Source: Caldifarciminota bacterium (lineage in GTDB: Bacteria > Hydrothermota > UBA3073 > JACQXS01 > JAGMCI01). Taken from it: a stretch of DNA of 64,000 bases. The notes beneath the pieces were generated by a model. That model made no database searches and was not told the origin of the DNA. It was given only the letters and a program-made list of their open reading frames with translations. The stretch is from contig JAGMCI010000033.1 in assembly GCA_023129325.1 (NCBI GenBank), forward strand, positions 29,353-93,352. Direction: 5' to 3'. Of the stretch, positions 26,230-36,719 are shown piece by piece (within the stretch, counting starts at the first letter, position 1; every line of letters begins with the position of its first letter). Position numbers and translations under genes: made by a program.

Positions 26230-26624
26230 AATTAGAAGATAGAGATTGGTGCTTTGGATGTGGGAAAAAGAACCCAATTGGACTTAAACTTAAATTTACT
26301 CAAATCCCTGATGGTGTCAAAACTATTTTTATTCCCAAGAAAGAGCACGAGGGCTATAAGGATATTGTTCATGGCGGGGTCATTGCAACTTTACTTGATG
26401 AATCTCTTGCCTGGGCTTGCAAATCATATACTAACAAACTTACAACTATGACTACCTCATTGGAAATCAAATTTAAAAAACCAGCAATAGTAGGTAAACC
26501 TATTTTAGTAGAAGCCAGTATGACAAAAAATTCAAGAAAGATTATACAAGGCAAAGCTTTGGCAAAAAACTCTGCTAATCAAATATTAGCTGAAGCTCAA
26601 GGCAAATTTATAAAGGTTGTTTGA
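26226..26624 (+). CDS. PaaI-type hotdog thioesterase
   Basis: The 132-aa protein has the single-hotdog pattern: FGCGKKNPIGLKL near the N-terminus, VHGGVIATLLDE (48-59, catalytic-loop HGG and acidic D58/E59) and TTSLEIKFKKP. It should hydrolyse acyl-CoA esters; the substrate cannot be read. It is the last gene of its run, and its final 17 bp overlap the end of the convergent PBP2 gene. Confidence 0.85.
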   Translation: MKLEDRDWCFGCGKKNPIGLKLKFTQIPDGVKTIFIPKKEHEGYKDIVHGGVIATLLDESLAWACKSYTNKLTTMTTSLEIKFKKPAIVGKPILVEASMTKNSRKIIQGKALAKNSANQILAEAQGKFIKVV

Positions 26625-28344
26625 GGTAGGCTTGAATTATTTTGCCTGCTATAGGAGCAGCAACACTTCCTCCCATTCCTCCATTTTCAACAAATACAAC
26701 TACACAAATTTGTGGATTCTCATAAGGAGCAAAAGCTACAAACCAAGCATGGTCTTCTCCTTCAGGGTTTTGAGCTGTTCCTGTTTTGCCGGCTACGGAT
26801 ATTTCAGGGACATTTGCCAGTCTACCAGTTCCTTTGTCATCTTGCACTACACCTAACATACCTTCCCTTAAAATTTCAATTGTGTTTGGACTCAGTGAAA
26901 GATTATGGGAATTAGGAGTAAAAGAGAAAACTTCTTCTCCATTCGGGTTTGTTATTTTTTTAACAAGTGCTGGAGTATATAAAACTCCATTATTAGCAAT
27001 TCCTGAGACGAAATATAAGATTTGGAGTGGAGTAACTAATATCTCTCCCTGTCCTATAGCTAAATTTGCGGATATTCCTTTACCCCATCGTCCTTTGCCA
27101 TATTTTTTATCATACCATTCCTCGGTTGGTATAAAACCCTTAGATTCTCCAGGTATATCTATTCCTACTTTTTTTCCAAATCCTAATTTTTTTGCAAGTT
27201 CGCAAATTGGGTCAACACCAAGTTCCATCCCAACTTGATAAAAATAAACATCACAAGACTGAATAATAGCGTCTATAAGATTTAAAGAACCATGTGTCTC
27301 CCAGCACTTATATTTTCGTCTTCCAATTGTAATACTTCCTTTACAAGGAATCGGCTCTTTAGTTGCAGGATTTAATATTCCTTTTTCAATCCCACAAGCA
27401 CAGGTAACGAGTTTAAAAACTGAGGCTGGAGGATAAGTGGCATTTTTTACTCTATCCCAAAGAGGGAATAGCGAATCCTTTGAAATTTTTTCCCAGTCTT
27501 CAGAAGAAATCCCAGCAACAAAAGAGTTAGGGTCAAATCCAGGTTTTGATACCCATGTGAGGATTTCCCCTGTCTTTGGGTCTATTGCAATACAAGCTCC
27601 TCTACTTGGCAAAATGTCATATACAAGAGCTTGAAGTTCTGCATCAATGGTGAGCCAAACATCGCATCCTGGTTCTGGTGATACATAAGATAAGGGTTCA
27701 AGCTCATACCCCCGAGCATCTACTTCTACATATCGGGTTCCATCTTTCCCTTTTAAAAATTTTTCATATTCTTTTTCTATACCTGATTTACCGATAAATA
27801 TTCCAAGTCTATATTCTGGATAGATTTTAAGCTCTTTTTTTGAAATTTCACCTATGTAACCTATAGGATGTGAAAAAATTTTATCCTGATGATACCTTCT
27901 TAAGGGTTGGATTTTTATACATATATTTGGAAATCTTTCCTTTTTTTCTTCTAATTTGCAAACAATTTCAAAAGGCACTTTTCTTATTGTGTATTGTGTA
28001 AAATTAGGATTTAATTTCCTGTTTGCCGTCTCCGTCCCGCTTCGCTTGTCGGAGCGGGGCAGGCAAGATAAGAGAGAGGAAAACTCTACCTTCTCTTTTT
28101 GAGTAACTGAATTGGAATCTATAATAATTGTATAACTTGGGATATTATCAACTAAAACTTTTTTATTTCTATCATATATTATACCCCTGGGAGCATCCAC
28201 AGGGTCTGGTCTTACATAATTTTCTTTTGCCAGTTTCCTGTATTTTTGTGCACTTACTAATTGAAGTGAAGCTAATCTTACCACAAGAATTAAAAACATT
28301 GTTGAAATTAAGATAAAGAGAAAGGTAATTCTTTTTTCCTTCAT
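26608..28344 (-). CDS. mrdA: Penicillin-binding protein 2 (elongasome transpeptidase)
   Basis: The 578-aa class B PBP has an N-terminal membrane helix (6-28), a pedestal domain and a transpeptidase domain with SVFK (308-311), SCD (363-365, the SxD form usual in PBP2) and KTG (520-522). It crosslinks peptidoglycan in the side wall with RodA/MreB, which are not in this window. Residues 95-108 come from a GC-rich palindrome (28025-28064) inserted in frame in the pedestal region. It lies 31 bp after the sprA-like gene on the same strand. Confidence 0.93.
   Translation of the reverse strand: MKEKRITFLFILISTMFLILVVRLASLQLVSAQKYRKLAKENYVRPDPVDAPRGIIYDRNKKVLVDNIPSYTIIIDSNSVTQKEKVEFSSLLSCLPRSDKRSGTETANRKLNPNFTQYTIRKVPFEIVCKLEEKKERFPNICIKIQPLRRYHQDKIFSHPIGYIGEISKKELKIYPEYRLGIFIGKSGIEKEYEKFLKGKDGTRYVEVDARGYELEPLSYVSPEPGCDVWLTIDAELQALVYDILPSRGACIAIDPKTGEILTWVSKPGFDPNSFVAGISSEDWEKISKDSLFPLWDRVKNATYPPASVFKLVTCACGIEKGILNPATKEPIPCKGSITIGRRKYKCWETHGSLNLIDAIIQSCDVYFYQVGMELGVDPICELAKKLGFGKKVGIDIPGESKGFIPTEEWYDKKYGKGRWGKGISANLAIGQGEILVTPLQILYFVSGIANNGVLYTPALVKKITNPNGEEVFSFTPNSHNLSLSPNTIEILREGMLGVVQDDKGTGRLANVPEISVAGKTGTAQNPEGEDHAWFVAFAPYENPQICVVVFVENGGMGGSVAAPIAGKIIQAYLKQPL
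28025..28064 (-). repeat. GC-rich palindrome inside the PBP2 gene
   Basis: CCGTCTCCGTCCCGCTTCGC pairs imperfectly with the GCGGGGCAGGC arm. It sits in frame in the N-terminal non-catalytic part of PBP2, a place likely to tolerate a loop. Confidence 0.6.
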
Positions 28345-28351
28345 ACTACTT

Positions 28352-28375
28352 GCCCTGAACCGTTTCGGTTCGGGG
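28352..28375 (-). terminator. GC-rich hairpin between the sprA-like and PBP2 genes
   Basis: CCCTGAACC-GTTTC-GGTTCGGGG forms a 9-bp stem just after the sprA-like stop codon. It could reduce read-through into PBP2 or protect the 3' end; no U-tract follows. Confidence 0.4.
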
Positions 28376-31300
28376 TTAAAAACGGAACTCTACGGAAAAT
28401 CCCATACCTATAGTTCTTGTATTTGCTTTAGGAACCTTATTCCATTGGTGACTATATGAAACGTTAGCTCCACCAGTAATGTTTGTAGAGAAATTATAAC
28501 TTAGTTGAGAGGTCACAGAAAGGCTATTTGAATCGCTATTTTTAATATTTTTTGTAGTACTTTGGTTAATTGAATAAGTTGCAACTAAAGAAGTATTGAG
28601 GTCACTGGTCCATCTTATATGCTTGAAGAATGGAAGTTTAATTCCTGTTGGAGCTCGGAAAGAGTAACTTGATGAAAGACTGTAATCAATTCTTTTACTC
28701 TCAGTTAAAGCATTAAGGGTCTTATTTTCACCAAGAGTCAGACTACCTGAAAATCCAGTGCTTATGCCTTTTTTCCACTGAACTTGCAAATCGCCTCTTA
28801 AATTTCTATCTTTTGAAATATTCTCTGGTTCCCCCAATTCTGGGCCAGATTCACTTTGGCCTGTTGAATAGGAAGAAGAAAGACTTAAGGAATTAAATAA
28901 CTTTGATAAGAAAAACCATTTTTCAAGCCCTGGTATTCTTAGAGAAAGATTTGGATGCCGGGTGCTTACAGATTTCACTCTATTATCACCTCCTATACTG
29001 ATAGTTTTGTTATAAGAGTCAGAAAGAGAAATATTTCCAATAGATATTCCCATACTACTCAGGGAATAGGTTCTTGTAATCCCGGTGCTTGATATATAAG
29101 GATTATCAGGGTCTATAACCATTTTTACCTCAGGCTCATCTACAATCCCAAATCTATATTTAAAGCATGGTCTTTCTAATAAAGAAGCAACTTGATTTGA
29201 ACGACGAATTGAATATGAGAAAGAAGGAAAGCTTATTTTATTCACAATATGCTCAATTTGCATCAAAACCCAGTGTGGGCTTCCAACAGGAGTCTCAGAA
29301 TCAAGTTTTTCATCCCTGAGACCAGTAATAAGCTTTATTATTTTATCTATAACAATTGGAGTCCTAAAAGAAGTATTACTTCCGACACCAACATTTCTTA
29401 ATGAATCAAGATTAGCCGCATGGTCTTCCTGATAACCCACTGAATAACTTACACTTGGAGATATGAAATTAAAGAAAGAGGGTGAAAAAGTGGCATTCAT
29501 ATTTTCACTTCTGCTTGTCTCTTTATCAGGTCTATCAATATTTAAATCGCCAGACATACGCATAGAATAATTAAAAGAAAGTGGCCGTATAGGGTTATAA
29601 GAAAAACTCCCTTGTGCACCTACGCTTCGTGCAGAAGGAGTAGAGGTAGGGTGAGTCCAAATTGTATCTACTTTTTCATATCTTGTTGACCAGGAATAGG
29701 AATAACTGCCAGTAACACTTATATTTTCTGGATAATATTTAATCTCAAATCCTTTAATTTTAATGCTTGGTAAAGGGGGAGAATAGCGATAACCAAGAGA
29801 AGCTGAATGAGAAAGGGACGAATCAATTTTAATAGGTGAGCGAGAATGGCCATCATTGTATCTAAAAGAAGCTGATATATTGTCAAGTGTAAGGCGGAGG
29901 AGTGGATTTTTTGAGGGCGATTTTGAAAAACTAATACTTCCACTTCTTTGAAGATTATAATTTTTTTGAGCTTTTGATTCTTCTTCAGTAAGTTTAACAT
30001 CTGAATCTGTCTCATATTTTGGAAAACTTGAACTCGTCGTATAGCTAAGAGCTAAAGGCAAAGATATACCCCAGTTTTGAGGTAAAAGCTTATTTAATGA
30101 AAAACCCCTAATGCCTAACCTTAAAATTCTATTAGAATTTGTTGCAAGACTTTGGTATGGATTCATAAAAGTGCCCAAATCTTTAAAGTAAGGATTATTA
30201 GCCGCATAAGATAAGTCTATTGTGGCAAGGTCTGCCAATCCACAGGAAAGACTGACCATCCCCATTATCCCTCCTTCTCGCCTTACATCTGATAATTTAA
30301 GCTCATCAAGCCACACTTCGCCTGATATTGACTGAATTGAGTCTTCATTCGAGACGCCAAGCTCTATTCGCATTATCTTTGTGAGAGAGGGATTGCCTAA
30401 AATTCTATAATTCTCTTTACTAAATATAATAGTATCTGCTCCAGTTCTCTCTGATTTCAGACGGGTTATTTCATCAAGGTCTATTTCAATTTCATCCCAT
30501 CCAGTTGGAATTTGAGTTCTGTGTTCATAATAATTTTTTGCATCGCATACAAGTCTTACAGATAGATTAGCTTTCCCAATCATATTTACACCTTTAACCC
30601 ATATTTTTAGCTTCTTGTATTGGATAAAATCCTTTGCCTTTGTATATGGGGTATAACAACCACCTTCATCATTAGGTGGAAGATTATACTCTAATGCAAG
30701 TGATTGTTCACGCTCAGTCCTGCCATAAGCATCTTTTTCAAGCTCAATTGGGGGAGAAGCATAATCAGGGTTTTCATCAGTATTCTTAGCACTTATTTTG
30801 ACACCATCGGAACCCATATGCTTCCACCGACTCCCTGCTATATCAAGTGCCGCAATGTTAATTTCATTGTCTTTAGAAATTTCATCCACCCAGATTCTTG
30901 CATATTTTATGCATTCCCATTGAGGAGTTCCTTCTTTTTTGTTAAACTCATCAAGAGGAATTCTAAAAAGTTTCCAACCATTAGCTCTTGAAATAGTTGG
31001 AGATGTATTGGCAAGGTCAATCTTGAATGAAAAATAATCGTTTTGCTTATTTAAGAAGCCATCAAGGTCTAAATCTTCTGTGTTCAGTCTTCCGTCATTT
31101 TCGGTCCCATTTATCCTTAAATAGTCATCTGGTTTGTTCGTATCATAGTGATAATCATCATTCCCATCATCTCCAGTAACATTTTTTCCATCTTCTCCTG
31201 CAATACCATCAAGTCCAGTATCTTCGCCCTCATCTAATTTATTATTCTTGTTTATTTTATCCTCAGTGGTAGGCTTATCTGAGTCACGAAAACCACAGAT

Positions 31301-33922
31301 TTCTCCTCCTGCATTTCTTCTTGGGGCATCTTCTTCAATATTTGTTCCAATATCTATATGCAATATTCCTGTCTCTCCTTTTGCCCATATTTCAAGATAT
31401 TCACTTTCTGATAAGTCCATACCCCTTCTTGAAATACAAGTTAAAAGACTTGTCCAATAAGAAGAGCATTGAGCAGGATATCGCCAATCTTGGTCTGGAA
31501 GGTCTGGAAGTTCAAGGGTTAAAACATTTCTTTTTTCATTTCTTTTATGTTCTGGAAGCTCAGGATAAAGGTCTTCCGCCTTTATACCATTTCTTGGATT
31601 ATACCACAAGACCTGTGCAAAAGAAAGTATATCTTCATCTGAATCTGACATAACAGCAGGCATACTACCATAGGACCAGTTTGCTCTTGAAATACCAAGT
31701 GAAGTCGTTGTTTTTACCCCTTCCATATCATCAAGCCAAACTTCACCTTTTGTGTTTGGATTGGGAAGGGAAAAACCTACATTACCGCCAATACTAAAAG
31801 ATGAAGGAGCTTCTGTTTCAATTAGCGGAAGCTTATCAATCCAGCGAGTGAGAAATTCAGGCTTGGTTGATATATTGCCTACAAGTTCACCAAGTATTAT
31901 TCTTTTTGGTTCTGTTCCAAGTTTGGGTCTAAAGTCAAGAGTTGAAGTGGAGTGATAAATAAGAGCGGACGAGAGGTAACCCGTTTCTCCAATTTTTGAG
32001 TCTCCTTTGATACCAATTAAATTTTTGCCTACTGGCTGGAAAAAGGGAACATATTGAAAGTTAACTTTGATGTTTGCATTTGGGTCTTCAGCTTCACGAG
32101 TTAGGAATTTTATCCATCCTCTTTCGTAATCTATTTCATAATCTTCCCCCTTTTTCATAGACCTCCCATTGATTGTTACAACTTCAGAGTTTGGAACAAT
32201 ATTAATCATATCAAGAGAATATTCTGTTGCCATTCCTTTATATTGAACCCAGATGTAATACTTAGGCTGAATTTCAGAACTTAAAAGCTTTGGATTATTA
32301 TAAATTGAGTCTGGCTCAGGATACAATTGAGGAAGTGAATCTGTGAATAATGTATCAAATAAAAAAGGATAAGATAAGGGAAATATGATAAGTCCCCTTC
32401 CTGCATCTAAAACTCCAAGATTTAATCTTCCAATACTGCTTTTTAATCCTAATAATTCTTGATAAGTTTTGCCTGTGTTTATATCTACATCAATATCTTC
32501 CCCGCCTCCTCTATTATATTTAAATACCTTAACATCAAAGTTTGCCTGTTCAATATTCGTTGCGCCAATTGAGTAAATGTTCTTTAATTCATACCACCAG
32601 GAAACATAAGAAGTATCTTCTGAACTCCAATGCCTTTCCCTTTTTATTATCTGTAGCCCCTGGAATGAAACTTCCTTAAGAGTATCAATAATTCCAACTG
32701 TTATTGTACTATCATTCCAATTTACATATTTCCATTGGATAGCAAGGACAGCCTCTTTAGATAAAGGATAGTTTAATTCAAGAACCGGAGGATAGTATAA
32801 TTTAAGTAATGTTGTATCTATTTCTCTGTAAAACTCATCGCTTCTACCCTTTTCCAGAAATAAACCATTAACTGTATCTACTGGCTGAGTTAAATCAATA
32901 GGTATATCAATACCCTGCCCTTCTGTTCTTTCACCAACGGCATATCCTTTTTCATCAACAAAAACTCGTATATTACCAATGATTTGTTTAGGAAGTAAAG
33001 CAGGGTTTCCAGAACCCAAATTATGACGGTCTGTAAGAGACTTTATGTATTCTGGAGGCAATAACACAAAGAATCTTGATTTTGTAAAGTCTGTATCCTT
33101 TATCTCTACTTCCCGAACGACGCTTTTTCCTACCCAATCTCTGGTCTGGTTTTCAGTTTGCTCTTTTGAAGCAATGGCAGTTATATTAATAGGCCCTATT
33201 TTGGCTTGTGTCTTTATCCCAAAAAGACCTTGATGAGAAACACCCCCACCAATTAATTCTATCCTAGGAAGAGAGAGTTCTGTATTCCCGGCTTTTATTG
33301 ATTGGATTATTTCATCCTCATCGCCATTATATTCAAGCTTAATTGTGTTTTCAAGGTCAAATTCACGCTCCGAATCATGGTCAATAAAGACATTAATCTT
33401 CTCGCCAATAGTTCCTTTAAGATTAACTCCAAGATGTTGCTTCATATCAAGGGTAGGAAACCAACTTTCGTGGGTGGTCTCAGTTTCCTTTTTTAAAAGA
33501 TTTTGCGTCTTGCTGCCACCAAATTTAATGCTCTGAACCCCAGAAACATCAAGCTTTCCTCCCTGCCCTATAATTCCAGCAACAGGGGCGGGAAATTTTA
33601 TCGGTAATTGAATAATAGGAAGTAAACCTTGAGGTCCTCGTTGAGAAGAGCTAATTTCCTTGAATTCTTTTTTCCAGCTGTCTTTAATTATTGATTCAGT
33701 CAGATAAGATAAAAAATCAGAAAAGAAACAGACTTCAAAGTCCACAATCACGCCATTCTTTGTTTTGTAATAAGTAATGAATTTCTTATCCCACGAAATA
33801 TCTAAATTAGAAGTGAGGGTAGATTGTAGGGGCAGACTACCCTGCCTGCCCAAAAACTGTAGGGGCAGACCCTCGCGGCTGCCCAAAAAAAGTAAAGTCA
33901 GCAAAAAGGAACAAATATTCAT
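28376..33922 (-). CDS. sprA: SprA-like giant outer-membrane protein
   Basis: The 1848-aa protein has a short signal peptide (1-15). It then shows SprA-family features: GIIGQGGKLDVSG, VFIDHDSERE, a GEVWLDDMEG region, a second GEVWLDELKLSDVRREGG region, and a C-terminal half of aromatic, serine-rich beta strands ending EFRF, the pattern of a large barrel. SprA forms the outer-membrane translocon of type IX secretion in Bacteroidota. Homologues in other FCB lineages are shorter, as here. A repeat just after the signal peptide (33825-33886) adds about 20 foreign residues. It is consistent with the FlgD-like secreted protein at 3254-5098. Confidence 0.85.
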   Translation of the reverse strand: MNICSFLLTLLFLGSREGLPLQFLGRQGSLPLQSTLTSNLDISWDKKFITYYKTKNGVIVDFEVCFFSDFLSYLTESIIKDSWKKEFKEISSSQRGPQGLLPIIQLPIKFPAPVAGIIGQGGKLDVSGVQSIKFGGSKTQNLLKKETETTHESWFPTLDMKQHLGVNLKGTIGEKINVFIDHDSEREFDLENTIKLEYNGDEDEIIQSIKAGNTELSLPRIELIGGGVSHQGLFGIKTQAKIGPINITAIASKEQTENQTRDWVGKSVVREVEIKDTDFTKSRFFVLLPPEYIKSLTDRHNLGSGNPALLPKQIIGNIRVFVDEKGYAVGERTEGQGIDIPIDLTQPVDTVNGLFLEKGRSDEFYREIDTTLLKLYYPPVLELNYPLSKEAVLAIQWKYVNWNDSTITVGIIDTLKEVSFQGLQIIKRERHWSSEDTSYVSWWYELKNIYSIGATNIEQANFDVKVFKYNRGGGEDIDVDINTGKTYQELLGLKSSIGRLNLGVLDAGRGLIIFPLSYPFLFDTLFTDSLPQLYPEPDSIYNNPKLLSSEIQPKYYIWVQYKGMATEYSLDMINIVPNSEVVTINGRSMKKGEDYEIDYERGWIKFLTREAEDPNANIKVNFQYVPFFQPVGKNLIGIKGDSKIGETGYLSSALIYHSTSTLDFRPKLGTEPKRIILGELVGNISTKPEFLTRWIDKLPLIETEAPSSFSIGGNVGFSLPNPNTKGEVWLDDMEGVKTTTSLGISRANWSYGSMPAVMSDSDEDILSFAQVLWYNPRNGIKAEDLYPELPEHKRNEKRNVLTLELPDLPDQDWRYPAQCSSYWTSLLTCISRRGMDLSESEYLEIWAKGETGILHIDIGTNIEEDAPRRNAGGEICGFRDSDKPTTEDKINKNNKLDEGEDTGLDGIAGEDGKNVTGDDGNDDYHYDTNKPDDYLRINGTENDGRLNTEDLDLDGFLNKQNDYFSFKIDLANTSPTISRANGWKLFRIPLDEFNKKEGTPQWECIKYARIWVDEISKDNEINIAALDIAGSRWKHMGSDGVKISAKNTDENPDYASPPIELEKDAYGRTEREQSLALEYNLPPNDEGGCYTPYTKAKDFIQYKKLKIWVKGVNMIGKANLSVRLVCDAKNYYEHRTQIPTGWDEIEIDLDEITRLKSERTGADTIIFSKENYRILGNPSLTKIMRIELGVSNEDSIQSISGEVWLDELKLSDVRREGGIMGMVSLSCGLADLATIDLSYAANNPYFKDLGTFMNPYQSLATNSNRILRLGIRGFSLNKLLPQNWGISLPLALSYTTSSSFPKYETDSDVKLTEEESKAQKNYNLQRSGSISFSKSPSKNPLLRLTLDNISASFRYNDGHSRSPIKIDSSLSHSASLGYRYSPPLPSIKIKGFEIKYYPENISVTGSYSYSWSTRYEKVDTIWTHPTSTPSARSVGAQGSFSYNPIRPLSFNYSMRMSGDLNIDRPDKETSRSENMNATFSPSFFNFISPSVSYSVGYQEDHAANLDSLRNVGVGSNTSFRTPIVIDKIIKLITGLRDEKLDSETPVGSPHWVLMQIEHIVNKISFPSFSYSIRRSNQVASLLERPCFKYRFGIVDEPEVKMVIDPDNPYISSTGITRTYSLSSMGISIGNISLSDSYNKTISIGGDNRVKSVSTRHPNLSLRIPGLEKWFFLSKLFNSLSLSSSYSTGQSESGPELGEPENISKDRNLRGDLQVQWKKGISTGFSGSLTLGENKTLNALTESKRIDYSLSSSYSFRAPTGIKLPFFKHIRWTSDLNTSLVATYSINQSTTKNIKNSDSNSLSVTSQLSYNFSTNITGGANVSYSHQWNKVPKANTRTIGMGFSVEFRF
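33825..33886 (-). repeat. GTAGGGGCAG double repeat directly after the SprA signal peptide
   Basis: Two tandem imperfect copies of TGTAGGGGCAGAC...TGCCCAA occupy residues ~13-33 of the SprA-like protein. They keep the frame and code for the similar peptides REGLPLQFLG and RQGSLPLQS. The arms resemble the outer arms of the prmC insertion. Confidence 0.65.
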
Positions 33923-33973
33923 TCAAACTATAATATCTCATACTTTAAATTTCCTATTGACCCTCCTTTAATT

Positions 33974-34001
33974 AATATAACTTAAAAATATCATTTGTCA
34001 A
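33974..34001 (-). promoter_or_regulatory. Promoter of the sprA-like gene
   Basis: TTGACA (33996-34001) and TATATT (33974-33979) are 16 bp apart on the minus strand. The leader to the ATG at 33922 is about 45 nt; an AAAGGAGGG lies at its 5' end, too far from the ATG to serve it. Confidence 0.6.
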
Positions 34002-34072
34002 GAAAAAAATGATTTAACCACGGCGTGTAATTAGTAATCTGTTCTCATTTTTTGGGCTTGAAAGAAAATATG

Positions 34073-34101
34073 TTGACAAATTTTAAATTTTAGTATATTA
34101 T
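34073..34101 (+). promoter_or_regulatory. Promoter of alaS (leaderless layout)
   Basis: TTGACA (34073-34078), a 17-bp spacer and TATTAT (34096-34101) precede the alaS ATG at 34109 by only 7 nt. There is no room for a Shine-Dalgarno sequence. Confidence 0.75.
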
Positions 34102-34108
34102 AGTTTTA

Positions 34109-36688
34109 ATGCTTAACACACAAGAATTACGAGAAGTATTTCTTGATTTTTTTAAAGAACGAAAACACACCATAGTTCCTTCTTCTTCCCTTACCCCAAA
34201 AGGAGACCCCACTCTTCTGTTTACAAGTGCCGGGATGGTTCAATTTAAGAAATTATGGGCTGGTGAAGTCCCACTTCCTTATAAAAGGGCAGTAAGTATC
34301 CAAAAATGCTTAAGAGCTACTGATATTGGTGAAGTGGGAAAGAGTGCCAAGTATAATACATTTTTTGAAATGTTGGGTAACTTTTCATTTGGCGATTATT
34401 TTAAGCAGGAGGCGATTAAATGGGCATGGGAATTTATAACAAAAGTTGTTAAGTTGTCGGAAGATAATTTGTGTGTCTCAGTCCTGAATGAAGATAAAGA
34501 ATCATATAAAATATGGAAAGATGAAATAGGATTGGCTAAAGATAAGATATATAAACTTGGAAAAGAAGATAATTTCTGGAAGCCTGTTGGTGGAAGTGGG
34601 GCTTGCGGGCCTTGTTCTGAAATATTTTATGATTTGGGTAAAGATGTTGGCTGCAAAAAGCCTGATTGTAAACCAGGTTGTAAATGTGACCGATTTCCAG
34701 AAATCTGGAACCTTGTTTTCCCTCAATATAATTCACAGATAGATGGCACTTTAAAGCCGCTTAAAAATAAAGGAGTTGATACTGGACTGGGACTTGAAAG
34801 ATTTGTTATGGTAGTTCAAGGTAAAAAGTCAATCTTTGAAACTGATACCTTTAAACCAATTATTGACGAAATAGCTCAAATTTGTCATATAAAGTATGAA
34901 GAACAAAAGGTTAGGGTGAATATTATTGCTGACCATATACGAGCTATTACATTTGCTCTGTCTGAAGGAATTTACCCATCTAATATTGGAAGGGGTTATC
35001 TTTTGAGAAGAATATTACGCAGAGCTCAAAAAGAAGCTTACGAAATGGGAATTAAAAAGCCCTTTCTCTATAAGGTTGTGGGAGTGGTAGTTGATGTGAT
35101 GCGTGAATCATATCCAGAACTTGTGCAAAGAAGAGAAAATATAGCTCTTGTGATGAAAGCAGAGGAAGAAAGTTTCTTAAGAACACTTGAGCAAGGAAGT
35201 TTAGTTTTTAAGCAGACGCTTTCTCATCTTAAGTCGCGAAAAATTCCAGGCGAGACTGTTTTTAGATTATACGATACTTACGGATTTCCAGTAGAATTGA
35301 CTGAAGAACTCGCTGAAAATAAAGGGTTTAAAATAGATAAAGAAAAATTTGATAAAATTATGAAAGATACAAAAGAAATATCAAAATCAGCTTCTAAATT
35401 TAAAGAAACTGCAAAAGGACAATGGAAAGAGTTTCTTGAGTGTGAGAAGACAAAATTCGCGGGCTATGAGACATTGAAAACTCAGTCCCGAATTGTGAAA
35501 TGGAGAACTGTTGGTAAAAATGTTGAAATCGTCCTTAACAGAACTCCATTTTATGCTGAAGCTGGTGGACAAATTGGAGATAAAGGAAAAATATATAAAG
35601 ATGAGTTGGAAATTGAAATTATAGATACCCAATGGATGGGTAAACTTATACTCCATATTGGACAATTAAAAAAGGGAAGTATTACTAATAAAACAGTAAC
35701 CTGTGAAGTAAATAAAGAAAATAGGAGAACTATAGAGAAAAATCATACAGCTACTCATTTACTGCACTCTGCATTAAGAAAAGTTTTGGGTGACTGGGTT
35801 CATCAAGAAGGTTCTTTGGTTAAGCCAGAAAGACTTAGATTTGACTTCACACATTTTAAACCACTTATAAACTATGAAGTTGAAAAAATTGAAGAACTTA
35901 TAAATAGCTGGATACTTGATAATATCTCCGTAGAAACTTATATAACTTCATTTGAACAAGCGGTGAAGTCTGGAGCTATGGCAATCTTTGGAGAAAAGTA
36001 TGGTGACAGAGTGAAAGTGGTTAAAGTTGATGATATATCAATGGAACTTTGTGGTGGCACCCATACAAGGTCAACAGGTGAAATTGGACCATTTAAAATT
36101 ACCTCTGAAACTGGAATCCATGCAGGAATAAGAAGAATTGAGGCAATTACTGGTTCTTATGCATTTCAGTGGCTTAAAAAATGTGAAAAGGAGTTGATTT
36201 CAATATCAAAGAAACTTGAGGTAGAGCCTTTTAAGGTAAAAGATAAAGTTTATGAACTAATAGAAAGTGAAGAAAAATTAAGAAATAAAATAAGAAATAT
36301 TGAGCAAACTGCGCTTCTTAAAATGGTGCCTGAAATCTTGAACAAGAAAAAAATAATTCAAGGAGTTAATATCTTAACTTCTAAAGTGCAAACTGAAAAT
36401 ATTGAGAATCTTCGTATCCTTGCTGATAAATTAAGAGCTGGAAAGAAAAGAGTAGGAGTTCTTGGCACTGTGATTAACAAAAAACCTCTTTTTATCATTT
36501 TTGTCTCCGATGACCTAAAATCAAAAATAAAAGCCTCTGACATTGCCAAAGAACTTGGCAAATTAGCAGGAGGTGGGGGAGGGGGCAAAGATTCACTCGC
36601 CCAATCAGGAGGCAAAGACCCTCAAAAACTCCAATATATCCTTAACCAAGTCCCAGATATAATCAAAAAAATTTATCTAAGATATTAG
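34109..36688 (+). CDS. alaS: Alanyl-tRNA synthetase
   Basis: The 859-aa class II synthetase has the catalytic domain (FTSAGMVQFK, RATDIGEVGKSAKYNTFFEMLGN), the editing-domain zinc motif HTATHLLH with a later CGGTHTRSTGEIG, and a C-terminal C-Ala domain ending in a glycine-rich GGGGGGKDSLAQSGGKD. The length is normal. A cysteine-rich CKKPDCKPGCKCD insertion near residues 194-206 is seen in several bacterial AlaRS sequences. It is transcribed alone from a leaderless promoter, divergent from the sprA-like gene. Confidence 0.96.
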   Translation: MLNTQELREVFLDFFKERKHTIVPSSSLTPKGDPTLLFTSAGMVQFKKLWAGEVPLPYKRAVSIQKCLRATDIGEVGKSAKYNTFFEMLGNFSFGDYFKQEAIKWAWEFITKVVKLSEDNLCVSVLNEDKESYKIWKDEIGLAKDKIYKLGKEDNFWKPVGGSGACGPCSEIFYDLGKDVGCKKPDCKPGCKCDRFPEIWNLVFPQYNSQIDGTLKPLKNKGVDTGLGLERFVMVVQGKKSIFETDTFKPIIDEIAQICHIKYEEQKVRVNIIADHIRAITFALSEGIYPSNIGRGYLLRRILRRAQKEAYEMGIKKPFLYKVVGVVVDVMRESYPELVQRRENIALVMKAEEESFLRTLEQGSLVFKQTLSHLKSRKIPGETVFRLYDTYGFPVELTEELAENKGFKIDKEKFDKIMKDTKEISKSASKFKETAKGQWKEFLECEKTKFAGYETLKTQSRIVKWRTVGKNVEIVLNRTPFYAEAGGQIGDKGKIYKDELEIEIIDTQWMGKLILHIGQLKKGSITNKTVTCEVNKENRRTIEKNHTATHLLHSALRKVLGDWVHQEGSLVKPERLRFDFTHFKPLINYEVEKIEELINSWILDNISVETYITSFEQAVKSGAMAIFGEKYGDRVKVVKVDDISMELCGGTHTRSTGEIGPFKITSETGIHAGIRRIEAITGSYAFQWLKKCEKELISISKKLEVEPFKVKDKVYELIESEEKLRNKIRNIEQTALLKMVPEILNKKKIIQGVNILTSKVQTENIENLRILADKLRAGKKRVGVLGTVINKKPLFIIFVSDDLKSKIKASDIAKELGKLAGGGGGGKDSLAQSGGKDPQKLQYILNQVPDIIKKIYLRY

Positions 36689-36719
36689 GTCATTGAATTA
36701 AGTTATGCAGTGTTGCAGT

